This document shows positions 10,319 to 21,490 of a stretch of 64,000 bases of DNA, piece by piece. Made by a program: the position numbers and the translations under genes. The notes beneath the pieces were generated by a model. It ran no database searches, was not told the origin of the DNA, and saw nothing but the letters and a program-made list of their open reading frames with translations. Every line of letters starts with the position of its first letter. The stretch's first letter is position 1. The stretch is from contig JARWMV010000054.1 in assembly GCA_030998015.1 (NCBI GenBank), positions 1 to 64,000 of the forward strand. Direction: 5' to 3'. The stretch is from Ceratorhiza oryzae-sativae (taxonomy: Eukaryota; Basidiomycota; Agaricomycetes; Cantharellales; Ceratobasidiaceae).

Positions 10319-11254
10319 TATAAACCATTACATGTAGTAACCGCAGATGGATCGTTTGCGAGTGTCTAAAGGGTCATGCCAATGCACATACACTAACCCT
10401 TCACGTGCAGACTCAGCATCCGCTTGTCATGGAAATGGTTATTTACTCGCTTCGCTCGAGCTTACAACCTCCGACTCGCTGCAAATGGCATCGTGGAAGA
10501 AAAGTGATGAGCCAACTATCTCGTCTACCAATGGAATCTGGGGAGCAAGTGGTAACCAATTTTCATGAAAGCTCAGAATTCTGATGATGTTGTATCGTAG
10601 CCGGGGCACAACGGATTCTTCAGGTCGCGAGTGAATAAACCATTCTACAAACCTAACTGTTTGTGACGCACCCTCCTGACCCTCAAGGCCATCTAGTGCG
10701 CTGTGGACGCTAAGTCCGCAATTAGCTTGTATTTTCACAAATGTACCATCATGCTCCCTCAGGTCTATCATAGCTCTACATCTGCATACTCCATTTTTGA
10801 TGGCATACGCCGCACTATGGCGCGACCGATTGGCTTCCATCTGGATGTTTCCTTGAATTTGTGAATACCTCCTCCGCCATTGGTCGATAATCCAGAGCCG
10901 ATTTAGAGCTTGCAAAGCCGCGAGCCCCATGTGTATCATAACACTAAACGTTAGTGAGCGAGTCTCCTTGGTTGCCTAGTATTGATGTCATTTGCTGGGT
11001 GGTGATTATGGACAACTGAATCGGAAGACTTCCAAGTATGGTTACACGAAACAAGCTCCACGGTGAATCAAGTGGAAACTCGAGCTCTCGAAAGCACATG
11101 CTTTTGGATGCCGGCTGTAGCTCATTGTTACCGACCGAACAGGCGAGATCATCCAACACATGTACATTAACTTTTCTGATTTATTGACCTCATCCAATCG
11201 AAACTTGTACGTTGGTAAGCAGCGGCAGTCGGGTACTCCAGGGCCGATCACGTA
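10319..11254 (-). pseudogene. Possible host gene remnant, unidentified
   Basis: The minus strand has a run of coherent frames. About 11280-11160 reads QDFCHPVYVIGPGVPDCRC, 11159-10944 continues in another frame (VLDDLACSVGNNELQ), and 10939-10439 is an open stretch of 166 codons (LNRLWIIDQWRRRYSQ ... FFHDAICSESEVVSSS). A small intron near 10945-10925 could join the last two. No family was recognised. The upstream end is overlapped by the foldback element at 11255, so the gene would be 5'-truncated if real. It may be no gene at all. Confidence 0.3.
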
Positions 11255-11930
11255 CACTGGGTGACAAAAGTCTTGCAGCACTCGTGTTATGGCTCTGGGC
11301 AGTCAGGAGCGAAGGCAAAGCACGACTTTTTGTATGGCATATTTAGGGTACCGTCTAATACATATATTGCAATACTTTGTGAGCATCTGGAGTGCATACA
11401 CGGGGCACGAGGGGAGATGTGGCACAGGGGTGGTTTTTAAGGTCATTGTTCCAGGTGTCCCCGAGCTTAGCTGTAGTAGTAGGTATTATAGCGCTGAGCC
11501 TCGCGACTGCAACGGGCATCTGGGCTTTTGTGTGCCTGCCACCATTGCAGAGATATGGGCAACTGAAAGTACTGTTTTTGGGTGTTTTTGGCCAAAAAGC
11601 ACCAAAATTGCTGACTTTGGGCCACCATTGCTCAATAATGGGGGCACGCACACAAAAGCTCAGATACTCGTTGAAATCTCAAAGCTCAGCGCTATCATGC
11701 CTACTACTACAGCTAAGCTCGGGGATGCCTGGAACAATGACCTTAAAAACCACCCCTGTGCCACATCTCCCCTCATGCACTGTGTATGCACTCCAGATGC
11801 TCACAATGTGTTGCAATATATGTATTAGACAGTACCCTACATATGTCATACAAAAGGTTGTGCTTTGCCTTCGCTCCTGACTGCCCAGAGCCATAACACA
11901 AGCGCTGCAAGACTTTTGTCACCCAGTGTA
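11253..11930. mobile_element. Tc1/mariner-like foldback MITE
   Basis: A roughly 674-bp element with very long terminal inverted repeats. 11255 onward (CACTGGGTGACAAAAGTCTTG) is repeated in reverse up to 11928, and the similarity extends about 290 bp inward on each side, leaving a short centre near 11600-11640. Each side is bordered by TA (11253-11254 and 11929-11930), the Tc1/mariner target. The terminal motif (CACTG..., followed by ACAAAAGTCTTG) resembles Tc1-family ends. It has no transposase, so it is non-autonomous. It lies about 170 bp upstream of the OYE promoter. Confidence 0.8.
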
Positions 11931-12097
11931 TTAAGCGCCCACATGGCGCAACCCGCCTCCACTCCTTAGTAAACCACACCGGGAGTCGGCCTACTGGCAG
12001 CCGGATATGACGTCGGTTATTCATCTCCGATCCAATCAGTCGTACTATCCGAAATTAGTAATCTCTGTTCATTCCTCAGCCTAGTTAATATGGGGTG

Positions 12098-12105
12098 TAT
12101 AAATA
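12098..12105 (+). promoter_or_regulatory. TATA box of the OYE gene
   Basis: TATAAATA lies 73 bp upstream of the start codon at 12171. This puts transcription start near 12130 and excludes the earlier in-frame ATG at 12090, which overlaps the box. Confidence 0.6.
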
Positions 12106-12170
12106 ACCCCGTGTGGTGCCATCATCCAACTAACAGTTGCTCTCTCCTTCCATTCCTATTGCCATTCGAT

Positions 12171-13567
<1,397 letters not shown>

Positions 13568-14236
13568 TCCTTATTGGCAATATTCATTTCAAGAGACATT
13601 CTTATTGAAATATTATTTGAACAATTGGATCATATATTTTACTAAAGTCTGTATTTATTGGTGCATCAGCAAAGCTATGTTTTTGGCTGTAGCGCAAACA
13701 TGCTACTTTTTGCTATTTATTGCGGTTTGCAAAAGGGTTCGGAGTCGGCGCTTCCGGGGCCCTCCCGACAAAAAAAAATCGGTCCAAACAGTATTTCGCC
13801 CATAACCCAGTGGATTCTCGATATGAATTAAATCTAAATACACTATTGGAATCGCGCTGCAAAGGCGCATCGATTGATGTACAAAGTGTGCAATATAGAC
13901 GATACCTGCCCATGGCCCATTTCGCCCCCTCTTCAGCCAAATCCACCCTGGGGAGACGTATTCATGGGGTCTGTAGGTGTAGAAAATGCTCATAAGGATA
14001 CACGAAGTAAAGGAAAGACACTCACAGCTCAGTTCACACAACATGCCCCCAAAGCGATCCCAGAAAGCACCCAAGCATCCTGCAAGTCCTGCTGAACCGG
14101 AAACCAACCCATTAGCAAACAAACACGTGCCAAGGCTGGCAGCATGGGTGTTGAGCAGCCTCCTGTCCCATCACGAAAATGCACCCCCATTGAATAACTG
14201 CTTGGGAGGCCATTGTAAGGATAGCAGTCACATGAC
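13568..14236 (+). other. OYE downstream region and start of a possible transposon ORF
   Basis: The first 150 bp are AT-rich 3' flank. From 14043 a plus-strand frame opens MPPKRSQKAPKHPASPAEPE and runs about 64 codons until the LINE insertion at 14237. Such basic, Pro-rich starts occur in fungal transposon proteins, but no domain is visible and the continuation after the LINE was not found. The last 16 bases (ATAGCAGTCACATGAC, 14221-14236) are the LINE target-site duplication. Confidence 0.35.
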
Positions 14237-16364
14237 ACTTACACGTGCTGCTCCCTGCACCTGGCACGTCATGCAAAGACCGCAAGATCTATCTCTGTGC
14301 AGCCAAAGACCATCTCAGCTTGGCTCAGTCTGATGGCATGATCTTGGCATTCAGTGATGGTTCTAGGTGTGTTACACACAGCTTGTGCAAGGTTGGCAGT
14401 GGATTCACCATACAACAGTTTGGGGTTGAGGTTGCCACTGGCATGCTCAGCCTGGGACACTGCACTGACATCTTTGATGCAGAAATGATGGGCCTCGCCA
14501 TCACTGCAAAACGCACTTCCACATTGATCCAACCCTCCTCACACAGCATGCCTGTCAGCCACATCCTATTCTTGTCCAACATCAGCAAAAATGAAATTTG
14601 CTTTAAAGGCCCTCAAAGATGTTTAAAGACCTTAAAGACACTAAAGACGCCAAATACCTATACCCCCTTTTAAAGCTCTTTCAAAACATGGCCTGTCTTG
14701 AGATGTCTTTGAGCGTCTTTGAACATCTTGAGGTGTCTTTAAGCATCTTTGAGTGTCTTGAAAACCAACTGGGATCCCTCAAGTCAGTATACTTAATCTT
14801 GGAATGCTTTGCAATACCTTGCAAGCAAACAATAACAGCTTGAAACCAATTTCAAACAACCCTGGGCTTGACTTATGTAATCATGCTGACTTGCTGACAC
14901 AACAAGTCTCAGCTTTTAGTTGTAATGTAGCACATGCATGAGAAGGGCACACTACTCATCACTCAAGGGTATTTTATAGCATATAGTGGCTTTGGTAACA
15001 AGGGGACACAAAATGGATGGTTGGATGAGGAGATTGATCATTCTGATGACAGATTTGGGGTATACTTACCTTATTTGGCAAATTTGAAATTTCCCCAAAA
15101 AGGAAAGTTGTAGCCACAAAAATTACAAAAATCATTAATTTTTGGATTTCCATATATGGTAAATTTGAAATTGGCCAAAAGAGGAGTAATCACAACCTGT
15201 TATAGATAGTCAGGATATTGTGGTCCATTCACCTGAAGACACTTGACCTCTGTAAAGACACTCAAAGACACTTCAAGACATTTGACCAAATTTCAAGACA
15301 TCCAAAACATGGGCATGTATTGCAGTATCTTTAAAGCTATTTCAACAACTCACAGAGTCTTTGCTTGTCTTTCAAGCTCTGTTATTACATATTGTTTTCC
15401 CAAAGCTCTTGCATGGAAAAACTGTTTTTGCTGATGGACAATCTAGCTGCAGTCCAGATGATCACTGACTTGTCACCACACACTGTGCAGGCCATGTCTA
15501 TTGTCTTCAGAAATTGTATCGATGACCTATTACAGTCCCACCCTGACCTCTTGATCACTGTCCAATGGGTCAAAGGACATGACCAGATAGCAGGTAACAA
15601 ACGCACTGACACCCTTGTGCTAAAGGCCTCCTTGCTCACACCCACACCCATCTTCAATTGCACCATATCTTGGGCCAAGGTGAGAGCCAAGACTAGGGCT
15701 GTCCACACCTGGCAATGCAAATGGAACTCCAAACTGCACTCTGCCCACATACACCTGTCCCTCAACTGTCTGCCAGCCTGGAAGCTGCATGCCTACCATC
15801 AAAGTATCAACATCAATAGAGACAGGCACTGCCACCTCATACAGGTTGTCCTCAGACATGGATTCTTTGGGGAGTATTATGCCTGATTCAACCTCATCAA
15901 GGACACTCAAAACATGGCTGAGTGCCAATGCAACCATCAGACCAAACAGATGATTGCACACATGATTTGGGAGTGTCTGTTGCATGATGTCTACAGGTCT
16001 CTCATCCTACGCAGGGCATCAAAACCTGTGCTCCTCTCTGATCTCTTCAGCTCTGTCAAGGGCCTGATTGCACTCTCCCTTTTTATTCATCACTCTCATA
16101 CTTTTCATAAAATCACATACAATAATGACTGGGTTATTTAGTTAGCCTCTCTTGTTGTTTCTGTTTTGTTTCTTGCCTCTGGGCCCTACTCTTGCTCCCC
16201 CTGTTCCTGCGCCTACCCTTCTTCTTTCTCCCTTGCTGATGTCCCCTGCCCTTACAGCTGCCTTGCTTGTTTCCCTCTCTCTCTCTGGACTTGGTCTCAT
16301 GTGGTTTGACCTTGTGATCATGTAGCACACTAAAATTGAATGCAAAAATAAAAAATAAATAAAA
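14237..16364 (+). mobile_element. LINE 3' part (RNase H and C-terminal domain), split by a DNA element
   Basis: A plus-strand non-LTR element, 5'-truncated. It codes an RNase H domain with all four acidic positions visible: SDGSR (14354), DAEMMGL (14478), DN after the insertion (15437) and KRTD (15600), plus the box WVKGHDQIAGN. Then comes the Cys/His C-terminal motif (CQCNHQ..., H...C near 15925-15980). The 3' UTR ends in an A-rich tail (16344-16364). The 16-mer ATAGCAGTCACATGAC occurs at both 14221-14236 and 16365-16380, a clear TSD. An 857-bp DNA element (14580-15436) sits inside the RNase H. Confidence 0.88.
14580..15436 (+). mobile_element. DT1 copy 1: 857-bp non-autonomous DNA transposon
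   Basis: Ends are inverted repeats CATCAGCAAAAA...TTTTTGCTGATG. It is inserted in the LINE RNase H. Removing it together with two bases (AA left, GA right, taken as a decayed 2-bp duplication) restores FLS-DNLAAVQM. Just inside each end are degenerate 10-bp repeats of the type CTTTGAGTGT (14697-14764) or AAGACACTCA (about 15236-15305). No transposase is encoded. The superfamily is uncertain; copy 2 suggests a TA target. Confidence 0.8.
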
Positions 16365-16380
16365 ATAGCAGTCACATGAC

Positions 16381-16679
16381 CACTTTCACTTGATATATGC
16401 ATCATTTTTCCAATGTATGAGGGGGTCTTGTTTTTACTACCACATTGTTGTCACTCAAGTGAATACTATACTACGTATATGCATTCTATTGCCATGCAAA
16501 GCAATTAAGACTATTAAGTACAGTTTATTGAGGGCAGAGCCCTTACATATTTTTGAATGCTACACATGTAGCAAAGCTAACCAATCCCTTGCATACCACA
16601 AGGAAACCCTACAACATGATAGGTCATTAGAGCAAAGATGAGTAGCTCTGCAGGTGACAAGTCAACTGTGTATCCCATA
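16381..16679. other. Spacer between LINE and DT1 copy 2, no gene seen
   Basis: This is sequence downstream of the LINE duplication and upstream of the second DT1 copy. It is AT-rich and no reading frame looks like a gene. Confidence 0.5.
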
Positions 16680-17536
16680 CATCAGCAAAAACAGTTTTTC
16701 CATGCAAGAGCTTTGGGAAAACAATATGTAATAACAGAGCTTGAAAGACAAGCAAAGACTCTGTGAGTTGTTGAAATAGCTTTAAAGATACTGCAATACA
16801 TGCCCATGTTTTGGATGTCTTGAAATTTGGTCAAATGTCTTGAAGTGTCTTTGAGTGTCTTTACAGAGGTCAAGTGTCTTCAGGTGAATGGACCACAATA
16901 TCCTGACTATCTATAACAGGTTGTGATTACTCCTCTTTTGGCCAATTTCAAATTTACCATATATGGAAATCCAAAAATTAATGATTTTTGTAATTTTTGT
17001 GGCTACAACTTTCCTTTTTGGGGAAATTTCAAATTTGCCAAATAAGGTAAGTATACCCCAAATCTGTCATCAGAATGATCAATCTCCTCATCCAACCATC
17101 CATTTTGTGTCCCCTTGTTACCAAAGCCACTATATGCTATAAAATACCCTTGAGTGATGAGTAGTGTGCCCTTCTCATGCATGTGCTACATTACAACTAA
17201 AAGCTGAGACTTGTTGTGTCAGCAAGTCAGCATGATTACATAAGTCAAGCCCAGGGTTGTTTGAAATTGGTTTCAAGCTGTTATTGTTTGCTTGCAAGGT
17301 ATTGCAAAGCATTCCAAGATTAAGTATACTGACTTGAGGGATCCCAGTTGGTTTTCAAGACACTCAAAGATGCTTAAAGACACCTCAAGATGTTCAAAGA
17401 CGCTCAAAGACATCTCAAGACAGGCCATGTTTTGAAAGAGCTTTAAAAGGGGGTATAGGTATTTGGCGTCTTTAGTGTCTTTAAGGTCTTTAAACATCTT
17501 TGAGGGCCTTTAAAGCAAATTTCATTTTTGCTGATG
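16680..17536 (-). mobile_element. DT1 copy 2: same 857-bp element in inverted orientation
   Basis: It has exactly the same length as copy 1 and reads as its reverse complement at every place compared, including both subterminal decamer blocks. It is flanked by TA on both sides (16678-16679 and 17537-17538). It lies outside the LINE, so it is an independent insertion. The pair forms an inverted repeat of 857-bp arms around a 1.24-kb centre. Confidence 0.85.
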
Positions 17537-18097
17537 TAGTTGGCATGTTTAACATGCCACAACAGTCCACAGCAACCAGGTCTCCACTTGCCAGCAGACA
17601 GGACATGTTATGGATCACTAACATTTTTCTATTATTTTAGTCTGCTCTGCCAACCTCAAGCAATGCCTCTGTAATTTTTCTTGAAATTAAATGAATTTGT
17701 ATGCATCTGAAATTGTACTATTTGTGTTCCATTAAATATTACAAAATCTCCTCTTTCCAACACATATTTTATCATGATTTTATCTTAAGAACTCAGAGAG
17801 ATACAGAGGTTGCAATATTTCCTCTTATCAGGAGATATTGATTACAACATTGCACCGCTCATATCTCGGCAACCGCTTACTCTATCAGAGCGGTCTTATG
17901 CTCTATCGATAGCTAATCTTCGGCAGTATCTGCTGCCCGAAGATCGTTGCGATCCACCAGATCCTCACGCTGGAATGGCCCGAAGATCATTAGAATCTTA
18001 CTGGACCATCAATCAAGATCTAATGACTCCAGTGAGTCAGGAGAGCTTCCCAAATTGATCCAGAAGCTTCTCTGACTCACTTTATGACTCACTGAGA
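17537..18097. other. Mixed repeat-derived stretch
   Basis: 17610-17680 (read on the minus strand) matches about 66 bp at 37066-37131 next to the copia fragment there. 17810-18058 has a plus-strand frame of 82 codons (LRQYLLPEDRCDPPDP) without a recognised family. A small hairpin (ATCTTCGG ... CCGAAGAT) is present near 17927-17955. No firm gene. Confidence 0.4.
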
Positions 18098-18914
18098 TGT
18101 AGCCTCCATTCATTACATGTATATACTATGATAATATGATCTACAAGCCAATAGCAGGTCTCAGATGCATCAATGCCTTTGATCCACACCCTGTCTTTAC
18201 TCTCTTATCCTATACTGGGCTAGGGTGTACCCCAAGTATAGCAGTACCCTCTTTTGATGATTGCACTGGCATGCATGCATCTATTTGGCTCTGGAATGCC
18301 CTCCTCAGGGTATAAAAGGACCTCCTCTGAGGCCCTTCCAGACCACTCCCTTCACTCCTCTACTCAACCCAGACTGGTTATTGGTTTCTTTTCTCTTTCT
18401 ATTTCTCTTGTCTGTGTGTGATTTCTTATATAACTAGTACTGAGGAATATAGTACCATATTAGTTATATACTGTCTGAGTCATTGTATCTTATATACAGG
18501 GATATATAAGGATACAATATTGCCTGATTGAGTGACATTAAGTACCAGCTATTAGAGGAAATCTAAGTACCTGTAGCTGAGGAAGTACACACATTAGGCA
18601 GCCCACCATCTATCCTATAAGCTATTGCTTAAGTCTAGTATTAAGATTAGTATCAGTTAGTCCAAGCAACTAGGGCTGAACTACATTTAAGATATCTAAG
18701 GGAACCTGACCATAGTAGTCTTGCTCTTTATACCTATAAATTAGTCAGTTTACACTGTGAAAGATTAAGACTACCTTGAGTGTTACTTGATTGCATTGCA
18801 ACTACTTTGAGCCTTCTTACTCTAGTCTAAGAAGTATTGAGTATGATTAGTGTATACTAACATATCTACATTTGCTTAAGCTCTAGATATCCTAGTGTAC
18901 CCTGACCCATAACA
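18098..18914 (+). repeat. Gypsy-G 5' LTR (ends tentative)
   Basis: It is placed from TGTAGCCTCC (18098) to CCCATAACA (18914) because these give TG...CA ends and a gag frame follows. A strong TATA box TATAAAAGGA lies at 18311-18320, followed by a pyrimidine-rich leader, as in retrotransposon LTRs. No second copy is in the window to confirm the borders. Confidence 0.5.
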
Positions 18915-19452
18915 GGACATGTCTTGGATAACCCCAAATTGGGGCTGAGTAACTACTGCACCTCTTGCAGAGCCTTCTTCAGCTCAAGTGAGTGAAAGCA
19001 CAGTTGGGGCAACATCCATGGTGCCTGATTCCCCCAATAGTTGGGGAGCCTTTTGGTCCCCTTGACCTCATGGGTCAAGTTACATACCAGCCCCTATCAG
19101 GCCTGGACTGAGCAGATACTGGCACAGTCCAGGAGGTACAAGGTACACTCAATTGGGTGTACTGTACATGTATGTGCCTATGGCACCAAGTCCACCAGTA
19201 GCAGCAGGACCAAGCACATCAACCCCTAGGGCTGATATCCTGCAGAACATCTCACAACAGAGGTTGCCAACAGGTATAACCTGGGAAGAGGCCACTCAAC
19301 AGCAGTGTGAGCAGATAGAATAGATCAGAGCAGATGTGATCCATGTGCATACACACTCAATAGATGAGTGTATGGGCAGACTTGAATCTATGATTGAGAA
19401 TTTATCAATGCATATAAGAAGCATTGATAGAGCCAGCAGTGCTGGCAGTGTA
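18915..19452 (+). pseudogene. Gypsy-G gag N-terminal fragment
   Basis: One plus-strand frame from about 18985 reads STVGATSMVPDSPNSWGAFW ... GPSTSTPRADILQNISQQRL ... CMGRLESMIENLSMHIRSID. This is a Pro/Ser-rich start followed by a coiled-coil-like segment, as in fungal gypsy Gag. It has in-frame stops near 19064 (TGA) and 19321 (TAG) and is cut at 19452 by the Gypsy-E LTR. The rest of Gypsy-G was not found to the right of Gypsy-E. Confidence 0.55.
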
Positions 19453-20095
19453 TGTCATGACCCTCTGGATGCTTCCTTGCAAAGCACTTAAGTAGTGGCT
19501 GCATTGACAGTTTGGTGCTATGTGGTATGTATTGATTATTCTAGTTACAGTGTTTGTTTTTGGTCTATGGTGGTTGATGAGATAAAGCAAGCTGAGGCAT
19601 CCAGTCTTGCTTTATCCTTCTTATATATGCCTGTGGCTGCAGTGGCTGCAGATGTATTATCTAAGCACAATCCGCAGTAGGTGCAGGTTATGTACAGTAC
19701 TATGGGTTAGGTAATTGTTTGTCTTGAGTTTGTGTGGCTCTGAATCTTATAGAGCCACATAAGGTCCGAAGGGTAAGTGCTGAGGTCATGTGACAACTTG
19801 CTCCTTGCTCAAAGTAACAATGGAGAGAAATGCTGGAGCAAGTTCAGGGTAACCACTGTAAGTGCTGAGGTCATGTGATCCTGCTGTAAGCGCCAAGATC
19901 ACATGACAACTTGCTCCTCACTCCAAGTAACAAGGGAGAGAAATGCTGGAGCAAGTTCAGGGTAACCACCATAAGTGCCAGTTAAGTGCCAAGGTCACGT
20001 GACCTTGTTTATGGCTTGTTCTGCTTAGGAAAAAATGCCATAAATCTGTAAAAATATTTGGTTATTTTGTTATGTCTGTTTGATGGGTCATAACA
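19453..20095 (-). repeat. Gypsy-E 3' LTR
   Basis: A 643-bp repeat matching 36509-37065. It is longer because a segment of about 110 bp (unit containing GGAGAGAAATGCTGGAGCAA, at about 19789-19860 and 19902-19975) is duplicated in tandem here and single in the other LTR. In element orientation it directly follows the polypurine tract. Confidence 0.85.
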
Positions 20096-20112
20096 TTATC
20101 CCCCCCTTTGGA
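20096..20112 (-). other. Gypsy-E polypurine tract
   Basis: The minus strand reads CCAAAGGGGGGGATAA immediately before the LTR start TGTTATGACC. This orients the element to the minus strand and marks 19453-20095 as the 3' LTR. Confidence 0.75.
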
Positions 20113-20160
20113 CATGTCTTGGGGGACCTCAAGACATGGTTTAGATCCTTATGCAAAAGG

Positions 20161-20287
20161 AATCTCATGCACCAAGGAGGTTAAGGGTGCTGGACTCAAA
20201 CCAACAACCTTTTGGCTGATTCAGTATTGTTCAATGAGGTCAGGCTGAGTCAGGCTAGACCCCTTAACCTCTTTGTTACATGAGATT
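20161..20287 (-). repeat. Short inverted repeat with tRNA-like features
   Basis: Arms of 27 bp (20161-20187 and 20261-20287) pair with three mismatches. Read on the minus strand, the inner part GGTTAAGGG ... CCCTTAACC could form an acceptor-like stem. GGTTTGAGTCC (20192-20202) resembles a tRNA B box (GGTTCGANTCC) with one CpG-to-TpG change. No good A box or anticodon arm was found, so this may be a decayed tRNA or tRNA-derived SINE, or only a hairpin. Confidence 0.3.
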
Positions 20288-20404
20288 GTTTTTCTTTTCT
20301 TTGTTGTGGAGGTTATTTAGGGGTGAGGATTCATCTGCTTCTTCTCAGAATGCCCCAACTGTTTGGATGGGCATAGCAGAAGTTGTACAATACAGTAAAT
20401 TATT

Positions 20405-21490
20405 CTAAGGGAATACAAAGAATGGTTTTCCTCCTGAGTACACCCATTCTACATTTCTTGATACCCATAAGTCCCCTTCTTCCCCCTCTATGTCTGACCA
20501 ACACTTCATGATTGCCGACCAGCTATTTCCCAGAATAACTGTCAGCTGTAACTTCATCGATTTCATGTGCACATACCTGCCTGTGAAGTCTGCCTTGTAC
20601 TGGCTCAGGGCCTTGAGTGAGTACTTCCTGTTTGACTGGACCATGTCATCCAGGATCCAAATGTTGGCATCTTCCAACAAGTTGCCCACATTCCACACAT
20701 TGCACATCCAGCTGTGGTGGCCCTTGGATTGTGCAAACACTGTTTTCCCTGTTCCAGTTTCTCCTTCTATCACCAGGATGCAATGGCGCACCCCTCTTCC
20801 CCTCTTCTTGACCTCCTTGGCAAACCATCTGTCTGCTTGGTCAATGTGCTCCTGGTCTTCCAGGACCTCTAACTCCACAGGGATTGCAGGCATGCAACCC
20901 TGGTCTTCCTTGTATGTGTACTCAGCATATGCTCATACCAAGTTCCACGTCGTCACCATCTGGAGGGGGCAGAGGTGCTTGAACGCCTGGTAGTACTCCT
21001 GTTTCATTGCCAAGGCGACAATCTCTGTCCCATCCTCCAAGTCTGCCTCCATCCTTGACCATTTTCCACCCTTTCCCTTCACCAAGATCTCCTCCAACCT
21101 TTCCAAGGTCAGGTCCCCTGCCATGAGATCCTCTATCTCCTTGCCATTAGCTCCAACATCCTTCCAGAGATAGTTGAAGGTGTCCCTTGCTGGGTTGCCT
21201 CCTGGCCCATCCTTGAGGTCTTTGGGCCATATGTTGGGGTGTTGCCCCTCAAAGTCCCAGAACCCTGCGTTCTGGGTGTTCCACCTGCCCTTCTGTTCCT
21301 GACTGATGGAGAGGGTGTGGATGTGCAGGGGCCAGGTCAGGTTGTAGTTTGGCTCCTCCAGGTTGTGCTGTTCGACCATGGCTAAGGTTGCCCAGTGATT
21401 GGGCTGGTGGCGGCAGAACACCTTGTATTGGGCAGCAAGCCCACTTGAGGGCTGATCACATAGCTTCAACCAGGTCAGCAGCACTGTCAT
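20405..21490 (-). pseudogene. CRESS-DNA virus/plasmid-type Rep (HUH endonuclease + SF3 helicase), one in-frame stop
   Basis: A single minus-strand frame of 362 codons, broken only by a TGA at codon 186 (20933-20935). Residues 1-185 show rolling-circle motifs: I VLLTWLKL (3-10), II PLHIHTLS with the HUH pair (55-57), III FNYLWKD with Tyr107 and Lys110. Residues 200-361 show the SF3 helicase: Walker A GETGTGKT (about 243-250), Walker B NIWILDD (about 277-283), motif C LTVILGNS (about 316-323). The order and length fit Rep of geminivirus-like and other CRESS replicons, which nick and replicate circular ssDNA. Such genes are known as endogenous copies in fungi. It lies inside the 3' part of Gypsy-E. 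The TGA could be a CpG transition (CGA to TGA). Confidence 0.85.

Noticed and set aside
12090..12170. Earlier ATG at 12090 as the OYE start
   Set aside because: It overlaps the TATA box, and the extra residues (GCINNPVWCHHPTN) are unlike OYE. MSSKLFQPLRVGD at 12171 is the normal N-terminus.
14580..17536. One 2.96-kb transposon with 857-bp terminal inverted repeats
   Set aside because: The LINE duplication ends at 16380, inside the supposed element, and the RNase H frame is restored by removing only 14580-15436. Two separate insertions explain the data better.
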